From positions 1 to 64,000 of the forward strand of contig JBLNBO010000033.1 of the NCBI GenBank assembly GCA_050260055.1: a stretch of 64,000 nt of DNA, in the 5' to 3' direction. Both the position numbers and the translations under genes were made by a program. Positions 34,456 to 43,324 of the stretch are shown here, piece by piece. Below the pieces are notes generated by a model that was not told the DNA's origin, did not search any database, and saw only the letters and a program-made list of their open reading frames with translations. This DNA is from JBLMYQ01 sp050260055. Lineage in GTDB: Bacteria; Bacillota; Clostridia; Acetivibrionales; UBA4821. The stretch's first letter is position 1. Every line of letters begins with the position of its first letter.

Positions 34456-36177
34456 GTGCAAAGTGTTGCCTTTTACCCAGTAAGACCAATAGATAGTCTT
34501 AAAGATTTGCTTGAACAAAGCTGCGAACTTTTTAAACGCAATAAAGCTTTCGTCTATAAAAAGAAGGGCGTCGATGAAATACAATCTGTTACTTACGGAG
34601 ATTTTAAATCAACGGTTGATGCTTTTGGTACAGCCTTAATTAGCTTAGGTTTAAAAGATGCTCGAATAGCCATATTGGCTGAGAATAGATACGAATGGGC
34701 TGTCTCTTATTTTGCAGTTGCCGGAGGAACCGGAATAGTTGTACCTATCGATAAAGCAATCCCATTTAATGAGCTTGAAAATATAATTCATACATCTGAA
34801 GCTGATGCTATTATCTATTCTGAAAAACTTGAAGAATCAGTAAAACAGCTTACCGCCTCATGTCCCTCTTTAAAGCATTTAATCGGTATAGACAGAGAAG
34901 ATGTTGAAGATAATCTTTTATCATATAATCAGTTGATTCAAACCGGCGAGGCATTGCTAAAATCAGGCGATAAAAGCTTTATAGATGCGAAGATTGATAA
35001 TGAAAAAATGGGCATAATTCTTTTCACCTCCGGAACCAGCGAATTTGCAAAAGCCGTTATGCTGTCACATAAAAACCTATGTTCTGATTTATCGGCGGTT
35101 ATGTCTGTCGTAAAAGCATATCAGGATGATGTTTTTCTTTCTTTTCTCCCTTTACATCACACATATGAGTTTACATGCGGATTTCTTTCAGCAATTTACG
35201 GTGGTGCTTGTATTGCCTTTTGCGAAGGATTAAAACATATTGCAAAAAATCTTAAGGATTTTAAAGCAACAATGATGTGTTCAGTTCCATTAATCTATGA
35301 AAACATGTATAAAAAAGCAATGGAACAGATTTCAAAACAACGTGGAGCACTCACTAAGATGAATTTGGCTATCAAGTACAGCAACTTCTGTAGAAAGTAT
35401 TTAAATATTAACCCGTCGAAGCGGCTTTTCAAACAGATTCATGATGTATTCGGCGGCCATATCAGAATATTTTTAAGCGGAGCTGCTGCAATTGACCCAA
35501 GGGTTGCAAAGTGGTTCAACGATATTGGAATAAAGTTCTTACAGGGCTACGGCTTAACAGAATGCTGTCCTTTAGTAACCGGATGCAACGACCGTCAGCA
35601 GAAAAACGATTCCCCCGGACTTCCTCTGCCAGGTATTGAGGTTAGAATAGACTCTCCGGGCCAAGACGGTGTTGGTGAAATTGTTACAAAAGGACCAAAT
35701 GTAATGCTTGGTTACTATAAGAATGAAGAAGCCACTGCCAGAGTGCTTAAAGACGGCTGGTTCTATACCGGAGATTTAGGCTATTTCGATAAGGATGGCT
35801 TTTTACACATAACAGGAAGGAAGAAGAATGTTATTGTTTTAAAGAATGGCAAGAATGTCTTCCCCGAAGAACTTGAAGCAATATTGAACAAGAGCCCTTA
35901 TATTAAAGAATCCATGGTTTGGGAAAAACACGAAGACAATGGAGATATAAAACTCTGTGCTACAGTTGTTGTAAATAATGATTATCTGGAAAATAAGTTT
36001 GCCAGTAAGCTTCTTACCGATGAAGAAATTCATTCATTAATCGAGCACGAGATTAAAGAAGTCAATAAAAAAATGCCTATATATAAATACATTAGAGAAT
36101 TCACAATAAAGAAAACCGATTTTATAAAGACAACAACACAGAAAATCAAGCGTTATATGGAAAAAGTTAATAAATAG
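34456..36177 (+). CDS. AMP-dependent long-chain acyl-CoA synthetase family protein
   Basis: The 573-aa enzyme of the ANL superfamily should activate a carboxylic acid, probably a fatty acid, to acyl-AMP and acyl-CoA. The P-loop is ILFTSGTSEFAKAVMLSH near residue 190, slightly changed from the usual TSGTTGxPKG form. GYGLTECCP near 370, YTGDLGYFDKDG near 435 and GRKKNVIV are intact, and a C-terminal Lys is in KRYM. Translation starts at GTG with GGAGG 9 nt upstream. A chorismate-mutase-like gene follows after 20 bp. Confidence 0.88.
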   Translation: MQSVAFYPVRPIDSLKDLLEQSCELFKRNKAFVYKKKGVDEIQSVTYGDFKSTVDAFGTALISLGLKDARIAILAENRYEWAVSYFAVAGGTGIVVPIDKAIPFNELENIIHTSEADAIIYSEKLEESVKQLTASCPSLKHLIGIDREDVEDNLLSYNQLIQTGEALLKSGDKSFIDAKIDNEKMGIILFTSGTSEFAKAVMLSHKNLCSDLSAVMSVVKAYQDDVFLSFLPLHHTYEFTCGFLSAIYGGACIAFCEGLKHIAKNLKDFKATMMCSVPLIYENMYKKAMEQISKQRGALTKMNLAIKYSNFCRKYLNINPSKRLFKQIHDVFGGHIRIFLSGAAAIDPRVAKWFNDIGIKFLQGYGLTECCPLVTGCNDRQQKNDSPGLPLPGIEVRIDSPGQDGVGEIVTKGPNVMLGYYKNEEATARVLKDGWFYTGDLGYFDKDGFLHITGRKKNVIVLKNGKNVFPEELEAILNKSPYIKESMVWEKHEDNGDIKLCATVVVNNDYLENKFASKLLTDEEIHSLIEHEIKEVNKKMPIYKYIREFTIKKTDFIKTTTQKIKRYMEKVNK

Positions 36178-36197
36178 GTCAAAGAAGGTGCTACGAA

Positions 36198-36662
36198 TTG
36201 GATTTACAGGATATACGCAAATACCTTGATCAGCTGGATACCGCTCTAAGGTATATACTTCTTCAAAGAATGGCATTAATACCTCTGGTAGCAGAAACAA
36301 AACTGGAGAAAAATATACCGATGTATCAACCTGGCAGAGAAGAGCAAATCTACAACTCTCTGAGAGATTTTTCTTTAGCCGTTGGTTTGAATCCGCAGCT
36401 GCTTACCGACATATACAAAACAATTATTAAGGAGGCACACAATATAGAAAACAAAATAATAGATGGCATCGTTTCAAGCACCAGTTCGGACCAGCATCAA
36501 AACTTGTTAGACCAGCTTGAAAAGATTGATACATTAATTAAAGAATATATAAGCCTCATTGAAGAAACAAGAATAAAGTCATCAGAACTAGATAAACCAG
36601 GTGAAAATTTCATCAAGATTTTTACCGATTACTATAAAGAAAAAATATCAAGCGAATCTTAG
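36198..36662 (+). CDS. Chorismate mutase type II (AroQ)-like protein
   Basis: The first ~95 residues of this 154-aa protein match the all-helical AroQ pattern: LDQLDTALRYILLQRM, then VAETK, then PGREEQIYN and a third helix. A C-terminal helical tail of about 60 aa is extra. Chorismate mutase activity is plausible but not certain, because no aromatic-pathway genes are nearby. Translation appears to start at TTG with GAAGGTG upstream. Its location 20 bp after an acyl-CoA synthetase suggests one transcript. The stop codon lies in the loop of its terminator. Confidence 0.6.
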   Translation: MDLQDIRKYLDQLDTALRYILLQRMALIPLVAETKLEKNIPMYQPGREEQIYNSLRDFSLAVGLNPQLLTDIYKTIIKEAHNIENKIIDGIVSSTSSDQHQNLLDQLEKIDTLIKEYISLIEETRIKSSELDKPGENFIKIFTDYYKEKISSES

Positions 36663-36674
36663 GATTCGCTTTTA
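36650..36674 (+). terminator. Terminator overlapping the chorismate-mutase-like gene's end
   Basis: AAGCGAATC pairs with GATTCGCTT; the loop contains the TAG stop. TTTTATT follows. Confidence 0.8.
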
Positions 36675-36785
36675 TTATGGGGCTTAGCCAAGTCTTTTCA
36701 AAACGTTGTTACTTGTAATAAAAACCCTTTAATGATAATATTTTAAAAACAAAAAACTCTGTATTTATCATTTTCGAAAATTTTT

Positions 36786-36857
36786 GGAGGTGAAAAAAAT
36801 TAAGAATCGCCGTAGTATTCGGAAAGTATTTGGAAGTTGATGTTAGGAGGGATAAGA
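36786..36857 (+). promoter_or_regulatory. Leader with upstream GGAGGTG site
   Basis: TTTTTGGAGGTG occurs 66 bp before the ATG of the 36858 gene, in addition to the real AGGAGGG site just before that ATG. The same arrangement, with a similar AATTT run in front, occurs before the genes at 42574 and 43325. Confidence 0.45.
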
Positions 36858-37133
36858 ATGGGTATTATTAAAAGTACTTCTGGATTGTTTAAAAGAAAGC
36901 AAAGATACGCAACCGTCCCTAGCACAAACGTCCCAAATCAATTCACCGGCAGTGAGGGTATAACTATTGACGGAAAAGACCTAACCCCTGAAGAAATTGC
37001 CGAAATCTATTTTCAAAAGCTTCAGGAATTCGGGCACACTCTGAATCCTCGAAACATTGCAGTAACTATCACTGGAGTTGCAAAGGGAACTCTGCATCAA
37101 GTATTTGAACTGGTCAATCACTGTAAAAAATAA
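36858..37133 (+). CDS. Small protein of unknown function
   Basis: The 91-aa product starts with a basic segment (SGLFKRKQR) and continues with a helical region containing DLTPEEIAEIYFQKLQE. I do not recognise it. The ATG at 36858 lies 6 nt after GGAGGG. An earlier in-frame start would pass through that site. It converges with the CYTH gene on a shared terminator and carries the long leader described above. Confidence 0.65.
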   Translation: MGIIKSTSGLFKRKQRYATVPSTNVPNQFTGSEGITIDGKDLTPEEIAEIYFQKLQEFGHTLNPRNIAVTITGVAKGTLHQVFELVNHCKK

Positions 37134-37135
37134 CT

Positions 37136-37172
37136 AAAAATAGGAGAAGCTAAATGGCTTTCTCCTATTTTT
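37136..37172. terminator. Bidirectional terminator between convergent genes
   Basis: AAAAATAGGAGAAAGCC-type pairing: left arm 37136-37150 and right arm 37156-37172, with one mismatch. The stop codon of the CYTH gene (37165-37167) is in the right arm. A and T runs flank both sides. Confidence 0.8.
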
Positions 37173-37641
37173 CTTCTTTCCAAGCCCTATATGGGTTCTT
37201 TGCCAAGTTTGAATTATAATATCTCATATCCTGGGTTACTTCTTCGCCAAGCCAATCCGGCTTAGGAAACTCAGTGTTCTCTTCTTTAAGTTCAATTTCA
37301 GCAATTATAAGCCCCTCATTATCTCCATAAAATTCATCTACTTCCCACAGGAATCCTTTATAATCAACCTTGAACCTGGTTTTTTCAATCAGAGGTTTTT
37401 CACATAATGTTTCTAACATTTCCAGTGCATCATTAACAGGTATAGAATACTCATATTCGGCCCTTGCAGTACCTTTGAGTTCTCCTTTGATAGTAATGAA
37501 TGCTTTTTGTCCGTTAACTCTTATCCTTACAACGTGATTAATATCACTGCATATATATCCTTGTTTGAAGTAAGCCGCATTTGCGCCTTCTTTGTATCTA
37601 TCACTACTTACCAGAAATTTTCTTTCAATTTCTTTTCCCAT
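37165..37641 (-). CDS. CYTH-domain triphosphate tunnel metalloenzyme
   Basis: The 158-aa protein has the ExExK signature at residues 4-8 (EIERK), and further basic and acidic tunnel residues such as RIRVNG, FITIKG, EYEYSIP and IAEIELKEE. Family members bind triphosphate in a beta-barrel tunnel; the close clostridial relatives act as inorganic tripolyphosphatases. An adenylate cyclase or thiamine-triphosphatase role is less likely at this size. GAGGTG lies 5 nt before the ATG. Confidence 0.87.
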   Translation of the reverse strand: MGKEIERKFLVSSDRYKEGANAAYFKQGYICSDINHVVRIRVNGQKAFITIKGELKGTARAEYEYSIPVNDALEMLETLCEKPLIEKTRFKVDYKGFLWEVDEFYGDNEGLIIAEIELKEENTEFPKPDWLGEEVTQDMRYYNSNLAKNPYRAWKEEK

Positions 37642-37973
37642 AACTTCACCTCAATAAATTATGATTGACAATCAACTCTTTTCTCATAAATAGATATAAT
37701 TATTAAGCCTAATATAATTGTCAACTCACAACCAGCAACTGTCAACTACTTTATTTAAAAATCAATTTTTAGCAAAAAAAAGCCACCCTAAGGTGGCGAG
37801 TGTCGAAAAATGCAAGAACTAAGAAGTCGTCTTGAGTATACAATATTACAGATTCTAGTCAATATCTCCAATGCAAACTGCATGTTTTTTAATGTAAAAT
37901 GCATTTTATGCTTTTCGCATTGATTTTAATGCATTTTGTGCACAGCATAAAAGACAATTAATATTATTTTTAT
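37642..37973. other. Gene-free spacer of 332 bp after uvrA
   Basis: The spacer contains the uvrA terminator and, nearer the uvrA stop, a low-complexity stretch with two AAAATGCATT motifs (about 37898-37935). No coding frame is convincing. Confidence 0.5.
37773..37797 (-). terminator. Intrinsic terminator of uvrA
   Basis: GCCACC/GGTGGC with a 4-nt loop is followed on the minus strand by eight T. It is about 180 bp after the uvrA stop, so the mRNA has a long 3' tail. Confidence 0.85.
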
Positions 37974-40799
37974 TTATTCACTTAGCTTTTTCTGTAAGAA
38001 CTGCCCGGTGTAAGATTCTTTATATTTTACTACCTCTTCAGGCGTCCCCTGTGCAACAATAGTTCCACCTCTGTCTCCGCCTTCCGGCCCTAAATCTATA
38101 ATATAATCAGCTGTTTTTATGACATCCAGATTGTGTTCTATTACTACAACTGTATTTCCTGTTTCAACAAGCCTATGCAAAATTTCTACAAGGCGGTGTA
38201 CATCAGCTATATGCAGACCGGTTGTGGGTTCGTCCAATATATATAAAGTCCTACCTGTACTCTTCTTTGTAAGCTCTGTAGCTAATTTTACACGCTGGGC
38301 CTCTCCTCCGGAAAGTGTCGTTGATGCTTGTCCCAGCTTAATATAACCCAACCCAACCTCAAATAGGGTTTGGAGTTTTCTTTGAATCCTTGGAATATTT
38401 TTAAAGAAGTCCAATGCTTCTTCAACAGTCATATCAAGCACATCTGCAATGCTTTTTCCCTTGTATTTAACCTCAAGTGTTTCACGATTATATCTTTTTC
38501 CCTTACATACATCGCAGGTTACATATACATCCGGTAAAAAGTGCATTTCGATTTTTAAAACTCCATCTCCACTGCATGATTCACAGCGCCCGCCTTTTAC
38601 ATTAAAACTGAACCTTCCAGTTTTATATCCTCTTGCCTTGGCTTCAAGTGTTTGAGAAAAGACATCGCGGACATGGTCAAATACTCCTGTATAAGTTGCA
38701 GGATTTGATCTTGGCGTTCTGCCAATTGCCGATTGGTCAATATCTATAACCTTATCAAGGTTTTCTACCCCTCTAACTTCATCATGCAGCCCCGGCTTCA
38801 TTCTAGCTCCGTTCAATTCACTTGCAAGACGTTTGTACAATATTTCATTAATTATTGAACTCTTCCCAGAGCCCGAAACACCTGTTATGCAGGTAAATAC
38901 TCCGAGAGGTATTCTAACATTAATATTTTTTAAATTGTTTTCTCTAGCTCCTATGATTTCAAGCCACTTGTCCTGGGGCTGCCTTCTTTCCTCAGGAATT
39001 TCTATCTTTAACTTTCCAGTAAGATAACGGCCTGTCCAAGATTCATTGCAAGCTTTTATTACATCAATATCCCCCTGTGCAACAACATATCCTCCATGAA
39101 CCCCGGGGCCCGGGCCTATATCTATTATATGGTCGGCAGAATAGATCGTATCTTCATCATGCTCAACTACTATAAGTGTATTCCCTATATTACATAGTCT
39201 TCTAAGGGTTTTAAGGAGTTTTTCATTATCTCTCTGGTGCAGGCCAATACTAGGTTCATCGAGAATATATAAAACCCCCATTAATCCTGACCCAATCTGA
39301 GTTGCGAGCCGGATTCTCTGCGCTTCACCTCCTGAGAGAGTGCCTGATGGCCTTGATAAAGAAAGATAATCAAGACCTACGTCTTCGAGGAATCCCAATC
39401 TTGCATCAATCTCCTTGAAAACTCTTTGACCAATTGTTTGTTCTTTTTGTGTTAGTTTTAAGTTCTTAAAAAATACTCTTGCTTCTCTTATATTGAAGTG
39501 CGAAATTTCATTGATATTTTTCCCGCCAATAGTGATAGCTAAGGTTTCTTTTTTAAGTCTTGCACCATCACATTCAGGGCATGGCTTGTTACTCATCAGC
39601 CCTTCATAATACTCTCTTTGATAATTTGATTGGGTTTCCTTATATCTTCTTTGGAGGCTGTTTATTATGCCCTCAAAAGCTGTCATATAAGAACCTCCAC
39701 CGTATTCTGCCATACGGTTTACCCAAAATCTTTCACCTTCAGTTCCGTAAAGTATAATATCAAGTATTTCCGGACTCAAATCCTTTATTGGCGTATCAAG
39801 GCTAAATCCATATTTGTTGGATAAGCCTTTGAATAGCATGGCACAATATCCATCGTTTGAAAAATTCCATCCCGCGGCAGCTATCCCGCCTTCACTTATA
39901 GATTTTGATTTATCCTGAACAACCAATTCAGGGTCTATTTCCATAAGAGCTCCCAACCCGCTGCACCTTGGGCAGGCACCATAAGGACTGTTAAAAGAAA
40001 ACATCCTTGGCGTTAATTCTCCCAGGCTAACCTTACAGTCAGTACAGGCAAAGTTTTGACTAAAAAGCATTTCCTTTCCATCAATAATATCAATGAGCGC
40101 CAGCCCCTCAGACATACTTAGAACTGTTTCCAATGAATCTGTAAGGCGTGATACAATATCCGGCTTGATTACAAGCCTATCAACTACTATCTCAATATTA
40201 TGCTTCTTATTCTTGTCTAAACTTATCTCTTCACTCAAATCTTTTATTTCGCCATCAACCCTAACCCTTACAAAGCCTGATTTTCTTGCATCCTCAAATA
40301 TCTTATGATACTCACCCTTTCTCCCTCTGATAATTGGAGAAAGCAGTTGAATCTTTGTACCTTCAGGCAGTTCCATGATCTTATCTACAATCTGGTCAAT
40401 AGATTGCTGGGAAATTTCTTTTCCGCATTCAGGGCAGTGCGGCACTCCAATTCTTGAAAAAAGCAACCTTAGATAATCGTATATTTCAGTAACTGTTCCA
40501 ACAGTCGAACGCGGATTTTTGCTGGTTGTCTTCTGGTCAATCGATATTGCCGGTGAAAGGCCTTCAATATAATCTACATCCGGTTTTTCCATCTGCCCTA
40601 AAAATTGCCTTGCATATGCAGATAAGGACTCTACATATCTTCTTTGCCCTTCCGCATAAATTGTATCAAAAGCAAGAGAAGACTTGCCCGAGCCGCTTAG
40701 GCCTGTAATAACGACAAGCTTGTCTCTTGGAATTTCAATATCTATATTTTTAAGATTATGTTCTCTTGCACCTTTAATCAGTATTGAATCTCTTGACAT
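37974..40799 (-). CDS. uvrA: Excinuclease ABC subunit UvrA
   Basis: UvrA is the damage-recognition ATPase of nucleotide excision repair. The 941-aa length is standard. It has two ABC modules with Walker A GLSGSGKSSLAF near residue 31 and GVSGSGKSS near 640, two LSGGEAQR signatures, and zinc-binding CPECG and CESCSGDG motifs. It is on the same strand as uvrB but 3.6 kb downstream of it, with opposite-strand genes in between. No obvious LexA-type box is seen before the start. Confidence 0.97.
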   Translation of the reverse strand: MSRDSILIKGAREHNLKNIDIEIPRDKLVVITGLSGSGKSSLAFDTIYAEGQRRYVESLSAYARQFLGQMEKPDVDYIEGLSPAISIDQKTTSKNPRSTVGTVTEIYDYLRLLFSRIGVPHCPECGKEISQQSIDQIVDKIMELPEGTKIQLLSPIIRGRKGEYHKIFEDARKSGFVRVRVDGEIKDLSEEISLDKNKKHNIEIVVDRLVIKPDIVSRLTDSLETVLSMSEGLALIDIIDGKEMLFSQNFACTDCKVSLGELTPRMFSFNSPYGACPRCSGLGALMEIDPELVVQDKSKSISEGGIAAAGWNFSNDGYCAMLFKGLSNKYGFSLDTPIKDLSPEILDIILYGTEGERFWVNRMAEYGGGSYMTAFEGIINSLQRRYKETQSNYQREYYEGLMSNKPCPECDGARLKKETLAITIGGKNINEISHFNIREARVFFKNLKLTQKEQTIGQRVFKEIDARLGFLEDVGLDYLSLSRPSGTLSGGEAQRIRLATQIGSGLMGVLYILDEPSIGLHQRDNEKLLKTLRRLCNIGNTLIVVEHDEDTIYSADHIIDIGPGPGVHGGYVVAQGDIDVIKACNESWTGRYLTGKLKIEIPEERRQPQDKWLEIIGARENNLKNINVRIPLGVFTCITGVSGSGKSSIINEILYKRLASELNGARMKPGLHDEVRGVENLDKVIDIDQSAIGRTPRSNPATYTGVFDHVRDVFSQTLEAKARGYKTGRFSFNVKGGRCESCSGDGVLKIEMHFLPDVYVTCDVCKGKRYNRETLEVKYKGKSIADVLDMTVEEALDFFKNIPRIQRKLQTLFEVGLGYIKLGQASTTLSGGEAQRVKLATELTKKSTGRTLYILDEPTTGLHIADVHRLVEILHRLVETGNTVVVIEHNLDVIKTADYIIDLGPEGGDRGGTIVAQGTPEEVVKYKESYTGQFLQKKLSE

Positions 40800-40976
40800 A
40801 ATGTCCCTCTTTCCTTTTGTAAATTCAGCAACAAAAGTATATAGATTTTTCCCTAAAAAAACAACAAAGTTATTCTTCTCTTTTTATTTTTTTAATATTA
40901 TAAACTAATAAATATGATATAATTATTTTTGAGTAATAATATTTTATCTTATTATAACGAATTATGGGGATAAGTT

Positions 40977-42365
40977 ATGAATATTCCAAATCTTTTTCAT
41001 CCAAAATTATTATTAAATCGCAAAGTTTCTGATGATATCTTTTTTGAAACAAAAAAGATAAATATGCGAATTTTATTGATAATGACATTAGGACTAGCAT
41101 TTGCAGCCCTCATAACCTTTTTGGACCCTACCCTTACTAGTGACAGAAAAATTTTAAATTCTTCATTAATATGCGTCTTTGTTATATTCTTTTATATTAT
41201 TAATAAGATTACCTTTTTTGCTAATATTATGAAATATATGTATCCTGTGTTGGGCAGTATCGCTTTGACTTTTGCCCATATTAATCAAACTAATACCTTT
41301 GCAATTGTAAGTATATTTTATCCGCTTATTGCTCTCAGCGTTATGTATAGTGAGTATCATGTATTGGTATATGCAACATCAGTAGTTACAATTATAAACT
41401 TTTTTGCATATTTTATTAACCCGAATTCTACCTTTCCAGGTCTCTCAATACAGCATTTTTTCTTGATTTTAGCCTCTATGGTTTTTACAGGCGCATTCCT
41501 TTCTCATTCAATTTTTAAGGAGAAAAACATATTAAATAAGGTTGAAGAAGAAAAAAGAACAGCAAAAAAGGCAGTTGACAGCCTTGAAAAAACACTTGAG
41601 TATTTGGACAAAGCTTATTCAGAACTTAGAAATACCCAAACCCAATTGGTTCAACATGAGAAAATGGCTTCACTTGGTATGTTAGTGGCCGGAGTTGCAC
41701 ATGAAATAAATAACCCCATTGGTGCAATTAATTGCAATGTGAGCCTTTACAGCACGCTTATATCCAGATTGAAGATGTCGGAAAGTATCATCGAGGACCC
41801 TAGTGCGGCTTCTTTAGTGGAGAAACTAGATGACGCAAACAAAACCAACCTCATCGCTTGCGATAGAATTCTGGCAATCGTAAAAAGCTTAAGAAATTTT
41901 GCAAGGCTTGATGAATCTGAATTTAAGGAAGCCGATGTTCATGTTGGAATTGATTCTACTTTGATTCTTCTTGGTAATAAATTAAAAACAAAGGTTGAAG
42001 TAATAAAAGAATATGGAGATATTCCATCCATTCTTTGCTATCCTAATCAGCTTAACCAAATATTCATGAATCTTATTGTCAATGCTGTGGATGCTATACC
42101 TGAAACAGGCACCATATGGATTAAAACCTCATCTGACGATAAATTTGTTACAATAAGAATTAAGGATTCGGGTGCCGGTATGACTCCTGATGTTATGAAA
42201 AAAATATTTGACCCAGGCTTCACAACGAAAGGAGTTGGAGTTGGAACAGGCCTTGGCCTTTCAATTGTTTACAATATTATTGAAAAACATAACGGGAAAA
42301 TATCGGTCAGCAGTGAAGTAGGTAAAGGCACTGAGTTTACTATAAATCTTCCAATAAGAAAGTAA
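40977..42365 (+). CDS. Membrane histidine kinase without adjacent response regulator
   Basis: The 462-aa kinase has about six N-terminal membrane helices (30-180) and no extracytoplasmic domain of size. A coiled coil (about 185-230) leads to a HisKA domain with the phospho-accepting H in VAGVAHEINNPIG near 240. The HATPase_c domain follows, with NLIVNAVDA, DSGAGM and GTGLGLSI. No response regulator gene lies near it, so it is an orphan. The ribosome binding site GGGGAT is weak. It has a divergent promoter region with uvrA and a very strong terminator. Confidence 0.88.
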   Translation: MNIPNLFHPKLLLNRKVSDDIFFETKKINMRILLIMTLGLAFAALITFLDPTLTSDRKILNSSLICVFVIFFYIINKITFFANIMKYMYPVLGSIALTFAHINQTNTFAIVSIFYPLIALSVMYSEYHVLVYATSVVTIINFFAYFINPNSTFPGLSIQHFFLILASMVFTGAFLSHSIFKEKNILNKVEEEKRTAKKAVDSLEKTLEYLDKAYSELRNTQTQLVQHEKMASLGMLVAGVAHEINNPIGAINCNVSLYSTLISRLKMSESIIEDPSAASLVEKLDDANKTNLIACDRILAIVKSLRNFARLDESEFKEADVHVGIDSTLILLGNKLKTKVEVIKEYGDIPSILCYPNQLNQIFMNLIVNAVDAIPETGTIWIKTSSDDKFVTIRIKDSGAGMTPDVMKKIFDPGFTTKGVGVGTGLGLSIVYNIIEKHNGKISVSSEVGKGTEFTINLPIRK

Positions 42366-42421
42366 TAAGAGATAAAATAAAGAAACCAGCCAAGCTGGTT
42401 TCTTTATTTTATCTCTTATTA
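42363..42421 (+). terminator. 28-bp perfect hairpin terminator of the kinase gene
   Basis: TAATAAGAGATAAAATAAAG and following bases (42363-42390) pair perfectly with 42394-42421 around CAA. The stop codon is the start of the left arm. Confidence 0.9.
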
Positions 42422-42445
42422 TCTATTGTAAAAGTTTTATTTTAA

Positions 42446-42573
42446 TAGTAAAATACCTATGACTATTTGTTTTTTTATATAAAGTGTTACCTAGCATAAT
42501 AATTTATGGAGGTGATGATTAGAAAAGCTTTTTTCTATGTGCTTTGCTCCGAAAAAATTAAGGAGGGTGAAGA
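42446..42573 (+). promoter_or_regulatory. Long leader with TAGTAAAATA and an upstream GGAGGTG site
   Basis: TAGTAAAATA at 42446-42455 and TATGGAGGTG ending at 42514 precede the gene at 42574. The GGAGGTG is 60 bp before the true start and is followed at once by ATGATTAGA, an open frame that would overlap the gene start. The next gene (43325) has the same arrangement. Confidence 0.45.
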
Positions 42574-43104
42574 ATGGCCAAGAAAAAACAGTTTTTTAAA
42601 ATGTTCAAAATCGAGACAACCAACAAAAATGTCAACAAAATCATGACCTTGTTATCAAGAGGCAACTTTGAAAAAGCTGGTGAGCTGGCTCAATCTACTC
42701 TTGAAGACGTTTACTATGATGAGGAAGCAATTATCTGCTATCTTGCCATAGGTTTTATGTTCCTCAAACTTGGCAACCTTCGTTTTGCCCGTGCAAACTT
42801 CGGTTCCGCCAGCGGATTAAGCCAGAGAGACATGCGTCTGAAGATTGAGGCCCTGATTGCAGAAGTGTATGCAAAAATCGGCAATGACAAAGAGGCAAAA
42901 AGGCGGTATGCTCCAGTCAATGGGGTAGTCCTGATGAAGCACAAACAAAAGGGCAATACCAAAAGCATACTTTCTCTCCGTGAAGACCTTGAAAGAGTTC
43001 AGTTCAGGCTCAACGGCAGCAAGAAGAGATTAAACAAGAAACAAAGGGAGCAAATGAGTTCAACTGATACTGCGGAACTTTTCAGCATCCCTATGCCATT
43101 CTAA
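42574..43104 (+). CDS. Single-module helical-repeat (TPR-like) protein of unknown function
   Basis: Residues about 10-118 of this 176-aa protein form one copy of a ~105-aa helical module: a conserved start (F-K-I), a helix ending in a basic residue before NFEKAGELA, then LAIGFMFLKLGNLRFA, then F-x-S-A-x-x-L-S-Q-R-D-M-R-L-K-I-x-A and ending NDKEAKR. The following gene carries two copies. The C-terminal ~50 residues are basic and end in FSIPMPF. GGAGGG lies before the ATG. Confidence 0.65.
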   Translation: MAKKKQFFKMFKIETTNKNVNKIMTLLSRGNFEKAGELAQSTLEDVYYDEEAIICYLAIGFMFLKLGNLRFARANFGSASGLSQRDMRLKIEALIAEVYAKIGNDKEAKRRYAPVNGVVLMKHKQKGNTKSILSLREDLERVQFRLNGSKKRLNKKQREQMSSTDTAELFSIPMPF

Positions 43105-43110
43105 AAAATA

Positions 43111-43145
43111 AAATTAGGCCACATTCGCTGTGGTCTAATTTTTTT
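43111..43145 (+). terminator. Intrinsic terminator
   Basis: AAATTAGgCCACA pairs with TGTGGtCTAATTT and is followed by TTTT, 6 bp after the stop of the 42574 gene. Confidence 0.88.
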
Positions 43146-43189
43146 AACTTAAACCTAACATATCAATAATTGTAAATTCTTCATCTTAC

Positions 43190-43324
43190 TAGTAAAATAT
43201 TAATAAGTGCATCTATTTTTATATTGAAGCCTTTTGCAAATAATTTTGGAGGTGGTTGTATTGTTGGGATAATATCTCGTAGATTCTTATGGATTCCTAA
43301 TTACTAAAGAGGAGGATTTTCAAA
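43190..43324 (+). promoter_or_regulatory. Long leader of the two-module gene
   Basis: TAGTAAAATA at 43190-43199 and AATTTTGGAGGTG ending at 43254 occur 135 and 71 bp before the ATG. The order and spacing match the 42574 leader. The true ribosome binding site GAGGAGG lies just before the ATG. Confidence 0.45.

Noticed and set aside
37895..37940. Repeated AAAATGCATT near the uvrA stop, considered as an operator or SOS box
   Set aside because: It lies downstream of uvrA, is low-complexity AT-rich sequence and does not match known LexA boxes.
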